64,000 nucleotides of DNA from JAGMES01 sp023128035 (GTDB lineage: Bacteria > Bacillota > Halanaerobiia > DY22613). The stretch lies in the NCBI GenBank assembly GCA_030627905.1, contig DAOVRZ010000015.1, forward strand, positions 1 to 64,000, read 5' to 3'. The position numbers and the translations under genes are program-made. Of the stretch, positions 48,857 to 58,003 are shown one piece after another. Every line of letters starts with the position of its first letter. Position 1 is the first letter of the stretch. The notes beneath the pieces were generated by a model. It saw only the letters and a program-made list of their open reading frames with translations. It had not been told where the DNA came from and searched no databases.

Positions 48857-49040
48857 TGAAACCCCAGAACGATTAGATTTAAGAATAATAGCAAGTGCTA
48901 AGAAAATGAGTTTATCATTTTGGGAATTAAATGAATTTACGGTAAATGATTTTATTAAGTTTGCCGACATTTACACTGGAAGAGAAAAAGAGAAGAAAGC
49001 AACACAGGAAGATATTGATTCATTTTTTGGAACCTCCTAA
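48789..49040 (+). CDS. Tail assembly chaperone T region (frameshift product)
   Basis: This ORF has no convincing start of its own and overlaps the G gene for 68 bp in the +1 frame. Its product (KMSLSFWELNEFTVNDFIKFADIY, EDIDSFFGTS) is the expected C-terminal part of a GT fusion. The likely shift point is the TTT TTT CGT sequence at 48806-48814. Fusion would give a protein of about 178 residues. Confidence 0.7.
   Translation: MKPKMAFFVEVDQESNSNNSQDNETPERLDLRIIASAKKMSLSFWELNEFTVNDFIKFADIYTGREKEKKATQEDIDSFFGTS
48806..48813 (+). promoter_or_regulatory. Putative +1 frameshift site TTTTTTCG
   Basis: In the G frame the codons are GGC TTT TTT CGT. A +1 slip of tRNA-Phe from UUU to UUC puts the ribosome in the T frame (GTG GAA). 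A -2 slip on the T run gives the same frame. The -1 shift used by lambda would not work here. Confidence 0.5.
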
Positions 49041-49057
49041 CGCTTGCTAGGGGGTTC
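49030..49057 (+). terminator. Hairpin between T and the tape measure gene
   Basis: GAACCTCCTA and TAGGGGGTTC form a 10-bp stem with one G-U pair, followed by TCATTG. It overlaps the T stop codon and precedes the tape measure ribosome binding site. It may modulate readthrough. Confidence 0.5.
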
Positions 49058-49077
49058 TCATTGTGGGGGGTGAAACC

Positions 49078-52000
49078 GTGGCTGAGAATATCAAAGGTAT
49101 AAATGTAACTATAGGAAGTGATACTACAGGGCTTGCTAAGGCTTTGGGTGATGTCAATAAACACGCAAAAAATATTCAAAGAGAACTTTGGCAAGTTGAA
49201 AAACTTCTTAAATTAGATCCTAAAAACACTGAATTAGTTGCACAGAAGCAGAAGTTATTGGGTGATGCAGTCAAGAATTCAGAAGAAAAACTTAATAAAC
49301 TCAAAACTGCTCAGGAACAGGTTAACGAGCAGTTTAAGAATGGAGAAATTAGCGCTGGTCAATATAGAGCATTTGAAAGAGAAATAGTAAATGCCGAACA
49401 GCAGTTAGATAAGTTTAAAACTCAATTAGGCAGTACTAATTCTAAGTCAGAGTTATTTGCTCAAAAAATGCAGGCGATTGGAGATAAATTAAGGTCAATC
49501 GGTGATAAGATGTCCAGCGTTGGCAAAAGTATGACCACAAGCATTTCATTACCCATTGCTGCCGTAGGAACAGCAATAACAGTAATGGCTACTAAAGCGG
49601 CAGGTGCAACGGATCGAATCGACAAACTAAGCCAACGACTAGGATTATCCCGAAAAAGTTTTCAAGAGCTAGAATTTGTACTAAGTCAGAGTGGATCTTC
49701 AATGGAATCATTACAAAGTGGCATGAAAGTAATGGTTCAGAGGATGGCAGATTTAGAAACTGGTACAGGAAAAGGATCAGAAGCTTTCCAAAAGCTTGGT
49801 ATAAGTTTCGATGATATAAAAGACCTTTCGCAAGAAGATATTTTCAAGTTAACTGTTGAGCGATTTAATGAGATGGAAGATGGAGCAGAGAAAGCCGCTT
49901 TAGCTCAGGATTTATTCAGTAGATCAGGACAGGAATTATTACCTCTATTAAATGCAAATTCAGGAGCAGTAGAAGAAATGACTAAGCAAGCTCATGATCT
50001 AGGCTTAGTTCTTTCTGATGAATCAATAGATGCAGGTGTGATGTTCACTGATACAATGGATCAGATAAAAAGGTCACTAGGAGCAGTAACGACTAATATC
50101 GGTACAAAACTTATGCCAGCCTTTAAAAGTTTGATTCCTATTATCCAAAATAATTTAGTGCCTGCAGCTCAACATCTAGCTTCAAAAGTTTCTGGATTAG
50201 TAACTTGGTTTACTAATCTAAGTCCTAAAACTCAAAAATTAATCCTTGGATTAGCTGGGTTAGCGGCAGCACTTGGGCCTGTTCTAATTGTTGTTGGTAA
50301 AATCACAACAGGAGTAGGAGCATTAGTACCGCTTATGACGAAATTAGGAACAGTAATAGGTGGCATATCTCTTCCAGTAGTCGGAACAGTTGCAGTTATA
50401 GCAGCACTGGCAACTGTAGCAATTGAAGTATATCGAAATTGGGAACAAGTAAAAGACTCCCTAGGAGCAATCTGGGAAGTAATAAAAGCTTCCGTCCAAG
50501 GACTCGTAATCGGCGTGAAAATTGCTTTTGAAGGCATGAAAACTGCTGTATTAGGTGCAGTTAACTTTATGATTGAAAAGTTAGGAGTACTTGAAAAGAT
50601 CCCATTTGGAGTAGGGGACAAATTCAAAGGTTTAAAGGACTCTATAACTGACAGCGTGGACTCTTCAGCATTAAAGATTCAAGAGTTGAAAGATCAGGCA
50701 ACAGAGAATGGAAAGAAACTTCAAGAAGCCACTAAAAATATGGGAGTATCTTTTGGGGATTTAGGAAGTGCTATTTTTGATGATGTAAAAAGCATCATTT
50801 CTTCTATGACTGGTATGACAAAGACCACAGAAGAGGAGTTAGCAAATCAAACTGAAACTATAGAAGTTAATGCAGAAGAACAGACTAATATAATTGATAC
50901 TAACATGGAAGAACAAAATAACATTATTGAAACTGGCTTAGAAGATCAGAACACAATAGTTGAAGAAAAAACAGATTTACAGACAGCAATTATTGAAGAT
51001 GCAGCAGAAGAACAAGTTAAGATTAGAGAAAAGTTTGAAAGTGAATGGACTAAAAAATTATTTAATGCTACTGCTTCAAGACTGAAAAAGTTAGAAGAAG
51101 AGAAGCAAGAAGCATTAAAGGAAGCTGAAGAACTCGGAGCAGATAAGACAGCCATACTTGCTTATTACGCTCAAATAGAGCAAGAGATATTAGACAAAGC
51201 AACAGAGGAAAAGCAGAAAAAACAAGAAGTACAGGATAAATTAGACGAGCAAACTAGAAAAGCACAACTTGAAGCCGAACAAAAGAAAGCTGAAACTTTA
51301 GCTACTTTTGAAGAAGGTTGGACTAATAAAGTTTTAGAACAATCTGGCACGAGAGCAGAAATTTTAGAAGCCGAGAAGCAGGAAGCATTAAAAAAAGCCG
51401 AGGAGCTAGGAGTAGACAAAACCGCCATTTTAGAATTTTATACTCAAGAAGAGCAAAAAATCAAGGATGCAGATCTTGAAATTAAGAAGAAACAGGCAGA
51501 AGATGAAAAGAAAATAATTGAGGGTGTAACTGGAAAATGGTCAGATTCACTTGTTAGTTTTGTTGATACTATCGCAAGTGGTCAAAAAACCTTTAAGGAA
51601 GCCATGAAAGATATGCTTCTAAATCTCATTACCATGTTAGAAAAACAAGTAATAGCCTCACAACTTGCAGCTACAGGTATTGCTTGGGCTAATGCTACAT
51701 GGGATTGGGGCGTGAGTCTTGCGAAGCTAGGAGCAGCATTACCAAAGCTGGCACTTACTATGGCTGGCTTTGAAGGTTTAAAGGGAGCCATTAGAGGACT
51801 TGCTACAGGAGGTAAAGTTGTTGCACCTACAATGGCTTTGATCGGAGAAGGTGCGGACAATGAGGCAGTGCTTCCTTTGAATCAATCTGTATTTAGTGAG
51901 TTAGGCAGAAACATTGCTGCTAATATGCCACAACCAGTAGCAGTAGCAACTTCCTCTTCAAGACCAGCAGAATTACATCTTCACATTGGAACTTTGGTTG

Positions 52001-52086
52001 CTGATGATCTAGGACTTAAAAAGCTTGAAAGAACGCTGAGTAAGTTTCGTATTGGTGAAACTACAAGGTTGGGTGGTGCGACTTAA
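49078..52086 (+). CDS. Tail tape measure protein
   Basis: The 1002-residue protein sets tail length. The N-terminus (SDTTGLAKALGDVNKHAKNI, QRELWQVEKLLKLDP) is the usual PblA/phage-tail coiled coil. Hydrophobic segments lie near residues 165-180 and 385-450. A Glu/Gln-rich stretch of short repeats (NxEEQxNII) is at about 600-640, and two ~53-residue tandem copies (ending EKQEALKKAEELGVDKTAIL) lie at about 650-790. GGGGGGTG favours GTG 49078 over 49063. Confidence 0.93.
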   Translation: MAENIKGINVTIGSDTTGLAKALGDVNKHAKNIQRELWQVEKLLKLDPKNTELVAQKQKLLGDAVKNSEEKLNKLKTAQEQVNEQFKNGEISAGQYRAFEREIVNAEQQLDKFKTQLGSTNSKSELFAQKMQAIGDKLRSIGDKMSSVGKSMTTSISLPIAAVGTAITVMATKAAGATDRIDKLSQRLGLSRKSFQELEFVLSQSGSSMESLQSGMKVMVQRMADLETGTGKGSEAFQKLGISFDDIKDLSQEDIFKLTVERFNEMEDGAEKAALAQDLFSRSGQELLPLLNANSGAVEEMTKQAHDLGLVLSDESIDAGVMFTDTMDQIKRSLGAVTTNIGTKLMPAFKSLIPIIQNNLVPAAQHLASKVSGLVTWFTNLSPKTQKLILGLAGLAAALGPVLIVVGKITTGVGALVPLMTKLGTVIGGISLPVVGTVAVIAALATVAIEVYRNWEQVKDSLGAIWEVIKASVQGLVIGVKIAFEGMKTAVLGAVNFMIEKLGVLEKIPFGVGDKFKGLKDSITDSVDSSALKIQELKDQATENGKKLQEATKNMGVSFGDLGSAIFDDVKSIISSMTGMTKTTEEELANQTETIEVNAEEQTNIIDTNMEEQNNIIETGLEDQNTIVEEKTDLQTAIIEDAAEEQVKIREKFESEWTKKLFNATASRLKKLEEEKQEALKEAEELGADKTAILAYYAQIEQEILDKATEEKQKKQEVQDKLDEQTRKAQLEAEQKKAETLATFEEGWTNKVLEQSGTRAEILEAEKQEALKKAEELGVDKTAILEFYTQEEQKIKDADLEIKKKQAEDEKKIIEGVTGKWSDSLVSFVDTIASGQKTFKEAMKDMLLNLITMLEKQVIASQLAATGIAWANATWDWGVSLAKLGAALPKLALTMAGFEGLKGAIRGLATGGKVVAPTMALIGEGADNEAVLPLNQSVFSELGRNIAANMPQPVAVATSSSRPAELHLHIGTLVADDLGLKKLERTLSKFRIGETTRLGGAT

Positions 52087-52418
52087 TGAAACTAAACGGA
52101 ATTAAAATACCCACACCAGATGATATTCCCATTGATGAAAAACAAATTTGTAAAACTGAAAGAATGGCATCAGGTCGAATGGTTAAAGATGTTGTGGCAA
52201 TTAAGAATAAATATTCTCTATCTTACAAAGGATTATTACCTGATGATGCTATGACATTCATTAATATATTCAGGGCTGGTAATTCGGTTAGTTTTGAATA
52301 TGAAGATGCAGAAGGTAGCCACAATAAAACGGTATATCTAACCTCATTACCGCGTGAGCTATACCGTTTTAAGCCACAATACACTCAAAATGTGAGTATT
52401 ACATTAGAGGAGGAATAG
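52086..52418 (+). CDS. Small tail protein after the tape measure
   Basis: The 110-residue beta-rich protein (KLNGIKIPTPDDIPIDEKQI, YSLSYKGLLPDDAMTFINIF, FKPQYTQNVSITLEEE) sits where a distal tail or minor tail component is expected. Its ATG overlaps the tape measure stop. No precise family is recognised, but related small proteins occur in the same place in clostridial siphoviruses. Confidence 0.65.
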   Translation: MKLNGIKIPTPDDIPIDEKQICKTERMASGRMVKDVVAIKNKYSLSYKGLLPDDAMTFINIFRAGNSVSFEYEDAEGSHNKTVYLTSLPRELYRFKPQYTQNVSITLEEE

Positions 52419-52420
52419 CC

Positions 52421-54286
52421 ATGTATGCAGTTAGTCAAAGTTTTTTAGATGCAGTTATAGCTGGTAAACGCAGAATACATGGCAAAGTATTAATTGACTG
52501 GACTGACACCTTTATAGATCAGTCAATAGAGGTGTCAGTGAATGAAGGGGATAATATATCATATCCCCAACAAGTAGCAGACAATATCAAAGTACCATCT
52601 AAAAAATGGGCTTCACTTGATGGCTCATGGATTTTAGATGGTACTTATTCATTAGCACCTGATGAAGAAAATCCTAAATATCAGATGGGTTGGTGGGGTA
52701 CTTCAATAGCTGGGGTAGGTGGTTTATTCTCTAATCCTTATCCTACCTTAATAATTACCTTCTTCTCACGTCCTGTAAGGAAGTTAGAGGTTATAGGTGA
52801 CTCATTAAGGCAAGAGTGGCCAGTTGACTTTGTAATTAACCTTTACGACGAATCAACTATTGTACACTCAGAGTCTATAATCGGAAACGACCAGATAGAA
52901 TGGGTAAAAGATATTAGTGATCTTCAGATTTTATCAGTAACAAAAATAGAGTTACAAATAAAAAAGTGGAGTCATGAAGGTAAGCAAGTAAAAATTCTTG
53001 AGTTTTTTACTTCTATCCAGGAGGAATATTTAGCAGATGATATTATGTTTATAAGTTTGTTAGAAGAGCGAGAAGTTGCAAATGGCAGCCTACCAATAGG
53101 GAATATATCATCAAACGAAGTTGATATAAAGCTCAGTAATATTGACCGTATCTTTGATGCGGAAAATAGCACTTCGAGACTATATCAACTTATTAAAAAG
53201 AATCGAAGAATAAAACCGTTTTTAGGAATAGAGTTACATGACAAAAGCGTCGAATGGGTTCCATTGGGTGTTTTTTATTCAGGTGATTGGAATGTACCAG
53301 AGACTGAAATTTGGGCTTCAACTTCTGGACGTGATAGGCTGGAACTACTTAGAGGAACAACATTCTCAATTAGCCAGGTACTACAAAATATTAGCTTGTA
53401 TGATCTTGCAGTAATGATATTAGAACATGCAGGACTAAAGGAATCTGAGTATTGGATCGACGATGAATTAAAGGATGATGTAATACCGTGGTCATACTTC
53501 AATCCTGTTAGACATAGAGAGGCACTAAGAAAAATTGCTGAAGCTTGCTTAGGGCAAGTATATGCAGATCGTGAAGGCGTGATCAGGATTGAAGGTGCTT
53601 CTTTTATCGAAAGTCGAACAACTGAAGCCTATGTAATTACAAGAGATAACTATATTAACAGAAGCAGACCAACGAATTCTTCACAGATTGCAAATTATAT
53701 AGTTGTAAATACTCAACCTCTAAAGCCTACAGAAATTCAGGAGGTTTACAGGTCTAATGAGCCTGTTTTAGTGGGTGCTGGTGATACAAAGAGTATCACT
53801 ATATTTTATAGTGATAAGCCTGTCATAGAAGCCACAGTAAGCCTTGAAGAAACTACCAATATAATAATAACCGATGTCAGTTATTACTCTTGGGGAGCCA
53901 ATGTCAGCCTAACAAATCAAGGGATAACAGAGGAATCTTGTATTATCGTTGCGAATGGCAAAATATTAAAAATTCAAGGCTCTGAAAGAATTACTGAAAG
54001 TGATCCAGAAAGCATTATTGATAACGGCCGTTTAGAGTTTGAACTGCCAGCGAACCATTTAATACAAACTGAAGAGATATCCCGAAAAATAGCAAGTAAA
54101 CTCCTTTCATCTTTTAAAGATCCACGAAGAGATTTATCTTTAGACTGGCGTGGTAATCCTGCCTTACTTCTGGCTGATGAAATAGAGGTAGAAGAAAGAT
54201 ATGGAAACTCTAAATTTTACGTTACTCGTCAAAATATAGAATATGACGGAGGACTTACAGCACAGACAGAGGGGAGGAAAATATAA
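52421..54286 (+). CDS. Minor tail/baseplate protein
   Basis: The 621-residue protein reads YAVSQSFLDAVIAGKRRIHGKVLIDW, abbreviated here, then a beta-sandwich-like region with Trp/Gly (WWGTSIAGVGGLFSNPYPTL) and a central part with LRKIAEACLGQVYADREGVI, resembling tail-tip hub-type proteins (Prophage tail, endosialidase-like chaperone not seen). Position after the small distal tail gene supports a baseplate hub or tail-tip role. GAGGAGGAATAGCC precedes the ATG. Confidence 0.65.
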   Translation: MYAVSQSFLDAVIAGKRRIHGKVLIDWTDTFIDQSIEVSVNEGDNISYPQQVADNIKVPSKKWASLDGSWILDGTYSLAPDEENPKYQMGWWGTSIAGVGGLFSNPYPTLIITFFSRPVRKLEVIGDSLRQEWPVDFVINLYDESTIVHSESIIGNDQIEWVKDISDLQILSVTKIELQIKKWSHEGKQVKILEFFTSIQEEYLADDIMFISLLEEREVANGSLPIGNISSNEVDIKLSNIDRIFDAENSTSRLYQLIKKNRRIKPFLGIELHDKSVEWVPLGVFYSGDWNVPETEIWASTSGRDRLELLRGTTFSISQVLQNISLYDLAVMILEHAGLKESEYWIDDELKDDVIPWSYFNPVRHREALRKIAEACLGQVYADREGVIRIEGASFIESRTTEAYVITRDNYINRSRPTNSSQIANYIVVNTQPLKPTEIQEVYRSNEPVLVGAGDTKSITIFYSDKPVIEATVSLEETTNIIITDVSYYSWGANVSLTNQGITEESCIIVANGKILKIQGSERITESDPESIIDNGRLEFELPANHLIQTEEISRKIASKLLSSFKDPRRDLSLDWRGNPALLLADEIEVEERYGNSKFYVTRQNIEYDGGLTAQTEGRKI

Positions 54287-55863
54287 TGAGTTGGGTAACA
54301 CCTTTTAGAAATTGGGTTGCTACTAGTGTACCAACACCAACAGACTTCAATAGAATTGAAGGAAATATAGAATATTTATCAGAAAACTATATAAAAAATG
54401 ATGGTTCAATACCAATGACAGGAACGCTACAAACTACAGGATTGAAAATACAAGAGCATTTCAGATTCAGGAAGGATTTTAATAACGACCAGATAGTCCA
54501 CGCAGAGGTGTCAGACGATGGCATTGCGTGGGATAAAATCTTTTCATTCAGCAACTCAGGCACTCCTTGGGCGTATCAAGATGGAAACGCAAAAGGAATA
54601 TTTCATGCAGGCAATCATCATGATTATGTACCTTTTCCTCAAGCAGGAGGGTTAATCTCAGGTAGTGTTACAATTGAAAGTACCGTCGATAGTATTTTGT
54701 CATTACGTCAGATGGATGCAGGTAGCGACAATGCAGTTCCTGAAGGCGGTTGGAACTATATAGAGTTCGAAGACGGCCAAGGGAACCGTCAAGGTTTCGT
54801 AGGGATGGCAAACGATGGAGGTATTAGGTTATCATCAACTATACCAGATACTAATTTTATATATAATTCTGATATAGTTTTCCATTCTGGCAATCATCAT
54901 ACCTACACCCCTGTAAATAGAGCAGGAGATGATATGACCGGCCCATTAACTGTCAATTCTGGCGGTGATTCACTACCTTTAATACTTACATCTGACTTTG
55001 GAGATATGAGATTCCTTTTAAATGATTCTATGTATGCTTATCTACAGAGTTCAAAAGATAGTTTTATATTATCTAAGGTAGGAACAGCGAACTTCGAGGA
55101 ACTAAGATTATATGCTAACACATCTATAGCATATGGAGATGTACAGTTAGTAAATAACGAACTAACAAGACAGTTAAAATTTTATCGTAATGATGGCACA
55201 AAATCAGCAAGAGCCTTTATTGATCACATAGCCGATATTGAAACCAATGAACATAGTTTAGTCTTCGACAGCATGTATAATACAGGCATAAGTTATGCAG
55301 ATTTTATTTTCAAGCATGGGAAGGTAATATCAGAAAAGAATATATTAGCTGATGGAGTACGTCCCATAACTTTAAACCAAGATACTGGCGATATAGAAAT
55401 AAAAGGCGATATAGGAGGTTGGACGTTAGGTTCAAGTTTTAAAGGCTATGCAGGAACAAATTATGGAGGTTTTCAAGCGAAGGGCAATGGTGACGTTTTG
55501 CAATATTATTATATAGGGGCTACTTATGTAGACCCTATTATGAAAGTAACTCCTAGTGGGGGCGGAATATTCTCTGGTACATTAGAAGCAGAAGGAAGTA
55601 AAGTTGCTACTTATGATGTAGCTAGTGAAAGCTCGTCAGTATCCATAGGTCTCAACTTAGGGAAGGATATAGATCTTGGAGTGACTGTAAACTCAATGTA
55701 TATATTTTATGTCAATTGTGGCCAAACAATCGTCGAATATACAAAGTCAGATACACCACATGCGTATCTATATCGCTCAAATGGGAGAACTTACCTTAGA
55801 ATAAAAAATGTGGGTTTTGTAAGTCGAACGTATAGTTATAAAGTTATAAAAGTTAATTTGTAA
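54286..55863 (+). CDS. Tail fibre / receptor-binding protein
   Basis: The 525-residue protein has a short N-terminal attachment part (VTPFRNWVATSVPTPTDFNR) and repeated fibre motifs, IFHAGNHHDYVP and VFHSGNHHTYTP with DDMTGPLTV, as in T4-type short repeats of phage tail fibres. The C-terminal ~150 residues probably form the receptor-binding tip. It overlaps the previous stop. It is the last structural gene before the moron. Confidence 0.8.
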   Translation: MSWVTPFRNWVATSVPTPTDFNRIEGNIEYLSENYIKNDGSIPMTGTLQTTGLKIQEHFRFRKDFNNDQIVHAEVSDDGIAWDKIFSFSNSGTPWAYQDGNAKGIFHAGNHHDYVPFPQAGGLISGSVTIESTVDSILSLRQMDAGSDNAVPEGGWNYIEFEDGQGNRQGFVGMANDGGIRLSSTIPDTNFIYNSDIVFHSGNHHTYTPVNRAGDDMTGPLTVNSGGDSLPLILTSDFGDMRFLLNDSMYAYLQSSKDSFILSKVGTANFEELRLYANTSIAYGDVQLVNNELTRQLKFYRNDGTKSARAFIDHIADIETNEHSLVFDSMYNTGISYADFIFKHGKVISEKNILADGVRPITLNQDTGDIEIKGDIGGWTLGSSFKGYAGTNYGGFQAKGNGDVLQYYYIGATYVDPIMKVTPSGGGIFSGTLEAEGSKVATYDVASESSSVSIGLNLGKDIDLGVTVNSMYIFYVNCGQTIVEYTKSDTPHAYLYRSNGRTYLRIKNVGFVSRTYSYKVIKVNL

Positions 55864-55880
55864 TTTTTCATAAAAAAATA

Positions 55881-55909
55881 TTGTATACACTGTAACATAG
55901 TGGTATAAT
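55881..55909 (+). promoter_or_regulatory. Moron promoter upstream of the lipoprotein gene
   Basis: TTGTAT and TATAAT with a 17-nt spacer, immediately after the tail fibre gene and 20 nt before the lipoprotein ATG. A partial dyad TATACACT/AGTGGTATA spans the spacer and -10, as for an operator. Confidence 0.75.
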
Positions 55910-55929
55910 AAAAAAAAGGAGGGGTTTAA

Positions 55930-56730
55930 ATGAAAAATTTTAAAATTGTGGTTTTTGTAATTATGATAATGACTTTGGTTGTTGGTGGTTGTAGTCCTCA
56001 ATATGATATTAATAAGTATTCGATTGAATTGAATTGGAAAAATTCAGGTGGAAGTGAGGCGAGTTCAGTGAATTTATTATCGATAGAAATGGATAAAAAA
56101 TACACAGAAGTTAATACACCATTTATTATAACAACAATAACTGTAAAGGCTATATTAAGAGATGAAAATGGCGACATTGTTCCAGACGCCATTTTTGATT
56201 ATGTTTTTTCTGAGCATCCTACTCATAGTATTAGCGAAAAAACAAATGAATCAGTTACGGTAAGTTTCGGCGAAGCTGGTAAAGGCACAATAATAACAAC
56301 TACCGTTATTGATTCTGAATCAATACAAGCAACTCTTGAATATAAGGTTTACCCTATTGCTGATATGGTCAAAGTTGATGGTGTAACAGAATTATTCGAT
56401 TTTGAGACAGCTAGCAACGTAGAAAATGGCGGGGATTTAGAATTTAAAAATAATATTTTGAACGCCCCATATGGATTTACTAAAATACCTTCAGAACAAA
56501 TCCTAATGTATGAGGCTCTTGATAGTCTTAAAGATATATCAGGATATGATTATAGTAGCGAAGGGGCAATATGGGGTGAAGAAGATGAGAACGTATGGGA
56601 TTTTATATATTTTATAAGGACGAAAAATGGTGGATATGTTAAGTTTCAAATAGCTGGAATCGGTATCACTTGGACTAAACCTAGTTGCAGTGTAATGTAT
56701 GAATATAGTCCAGATGGAATATTTGAATAA
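55930..56730 (+). CDS. Lipoprotein moron, likely lysogenic conversion
   Basis: The 266-residue product has a lipoprotein signal (NFKIVVFVIMIMTLVVGGC, lipobox VGGC with Cys at residue 21), then a beta-rich ectodomain (TITVKAILRDENGDIVPDAIF, resembling Ig-like folds). It has its own consensus promoter and a terminator at 56745, so it can be expressed from the prophage. A membrane-anchored outer protein in this place suggests superinfection exclusion or altered surface. No specific family is recognised. Confidence 0.7.
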   Translation: MKNFKIVVFVIMIMTLVVGGCSPQYDINKYSIELNWKNSGGSEASSVNLLSIEMDKKYTEVNTPFIITTITVKAILRDENGDIVPDAIFDYVFSEHPTHSISEKTNESVTVSFGEAGKGTIITTTVIDSESIQATLEYKVYPIADMVKVDGVTELFDFETASNVENGGDLEFKNNILNAPYGFTKIPSEQILMYEALDSLKDISGYDYSSEGAIWGEEDENVWDFIYFIRTKNGGYVKFQIAGIGITWTKPSCSVMYEYSPDGIFE

Positions 56731-56744
56731 ACATAGAAATATTA

Positions 56745-56773
56745 AATAACCTCAGAAATGGGGTTATTTTTAT
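56745..56773 (+). terminator. Terminator of the lipoprotein moron
   Basis: AATAACC and GGTTATT form a stem extended by C-G pairs, followed by TTTTATTT. Confidence 0.7.
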
Positions 56774-56804
56774 TTACACAAAAAACTAACTGGAGGAATG
56801 TAAA

Positions 56805-57026
56805 ATGAAAAACTTTGATATTAAAAAAGAGTTAGAGCAAGCAAAAGAGGAATTAAAACAATCTCGGATCAACTTTGAAAAAACTAATTACAGAGCAAAT
56901 CAAACAGTACAAATTGCACATGAAAAAATGATTGCACAGGTTGGAGTAGTTCAGTACCTGGAAAGCAAACTAGATCCAGACGAAAAGATAGAGACCAAAG
57001 AAACTGAATCGAAAGAAACTGCTTAA
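56805..57026 (+). CDS. Small coiled-coil phage protein (73 aa)
   Basis: The product is highly charged and helical (NFDIKKELEQAKEELKQSRINF, cited in part; ETKETESKETA tail). AACTGGAGG supports the ATG. A terminator follows directly. It resembles small proteins often found before holin genes, but no family is firm. Confidence 0.55.
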   Translation: MKNFDIKKELEQAKEELKQSRINFEKTNYRANQTVQIAHEKMIAQVGVVQYLESKLDPDEKIETKETESKETA

Positions 57027-57050
57027 CTCCACTCAGGAGTTATTTTTATT
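57025..57050 (+). terminator. Terminator after the 73-residue gene
   Basis: AACTCC-ACTCA-GGAGTT is a perfect stem followed by ATTTTTATTT; its left arm overlaps the stop codon. Confidence 0.7.
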
Positions 57051-57065
57051 TGAAAGGTGGTATTA

Positions 57066-57240
57066 AAACCCTAGGGATATCTAAAAAGGGTGGATTTTAA
57101 ACCTTACGGATATCTCTTTAACATGGGTAATATAACCTATGATTTTACCCCAAAATCCGAACGATTTTAAATCGATAAAAATTTAATGTTCGGGTTTTGA
57201 ATGTAATTTTCATATCGATAAAAATTTGATGTTCGTATTT
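57066..57240. repeat. Repeat-rich non-coding stretch before the lysis genes
   Basis: ATCGATAAAAATTTAATGTTCG (57171-57192) recurs with one change at 57214-57235. Earlier, AAACCCTAGGGATATCT recurs as AAACCTTACGGATATCT. CCGAAC and GTTCGG form an inverted repeat around the first long unit. No ORF is supported. It may be an operator cluster or structured RNA leader for the lysis genes. Confidence 0.5.
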
Positions 57241-57261
57241 CAAAGGGAGGGAGGTGACGGA

Positions 57262-57572
57262 ATGAACCCCAACACTTGCACCCAACATGAAACTTTAGTC
57301 CGTGAAATTGTCTCAATCAAAGAGCAGACAAAAACAATTTTTAACGCCATAGCAGAATCAAAGCTGATTTGAAGGAAGCCATAAAGCGACCAGAAGGGGA
57401 TATAGTAGACATTTTTAAAACTGTACTCAGTCAACATAGTGCAGAAAAAGAAGAAGAAGCCAAAGCACGAGCAGAAAGTTGGAAAAGTAGATGCAAGATT
57501 ATAACTGCATTTGCTAGTCCAGCTTTTATTTTTGCCTTGCTCGAATTTTTAAAATTTATAACGAAAGGGTGA
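57262..57572 (+). pseudogene. XhlA-like lysis-associated protein, frameshifted
   Basis: ATG 57262 (GGGAGGGAGGTGACGG upstream) reads MNPNTCTQHETLVREIVSIK and stops at 57370. The next frame, entered by a -1 shift near 57358-57366, continues KADLKEAIKRPEGDIV and ends with a hydrophobic anchor (IITAFASPAFIFALLEFLKF). One added base (GAAATC for GAATC) restores a 103-codon gene. The whole resembles XhlA/hemolysin-type lysis-associated phage proteins: coiled coil plus C-terminal membrane segment. One deletion or a sequencing error is likely. Confidence 0.6.
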
Positions 57573-57576
57573 TGAG

Positions 57577-57975
57577 ATGAAGATTCAAATATTTAGATTG
57601 TGGCAATCGGGAAAAAGTACTATTGGAAAGATCGTAATACCAGGTAAATTTGAATGCTTCTGTCTGGAGCTACCAGATCGAGGCAATCAGAGAAACATAT
57701 CAAGAATCTTAGCCGGTACTTATAAGGCTGAAATTTACCGCAGTAGGAAGTTTGGAAAGTGTATTCGTTTGGAGGATGCCCATGGTCGGACATACATCCT
57801 TATTCATGTAGGTAACTGGCCACGAAATACACGAGGATGTATTTTACCAGGAACGCGAGCTGGTAAAGATGCAGTCTACAATAGTAGATTGGCTTTAAGA
57901 AAGCTTATGAAAGTTGTAGGAGATGCCAAAGAAATAACTGTTGAAGTAATCGACGAGTTAGAGAGAATTTCTTAA
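57577..57975 (+). CDS. DUF5675-like putative endolysin
   Basis: The 132-residue protein matches the DUF5675 pattern: KIQIFRLWQSGKSTIGKI, FCLELPDRGNQRNISRI, IHVGNWPRNTRGCILPG. The conserved His and Cys recall L,D-transpeptidase-like active sites (HxGN...GCIL). Given its place between the XhlA-like gene and the holin, it is the best candidate lysin. No other lysin is present in the cassette. Confidence 0.65.
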   Translation: MKIQIFRLWQSGKSTIGKIVIPGKFECFCLELPDRGNQRNISRILAGTYKAEIYRSRKFGKCIRLEDAHGRTYILIHVGNWPRNTRGCILPGTRAGKDAVYNSRLALRKLMKVVGDAKEITVEVIDELERIS

Positions 57976-58003
57976 ATAAAACTTAAAAGGAGCGTGTATT
58001 TAA

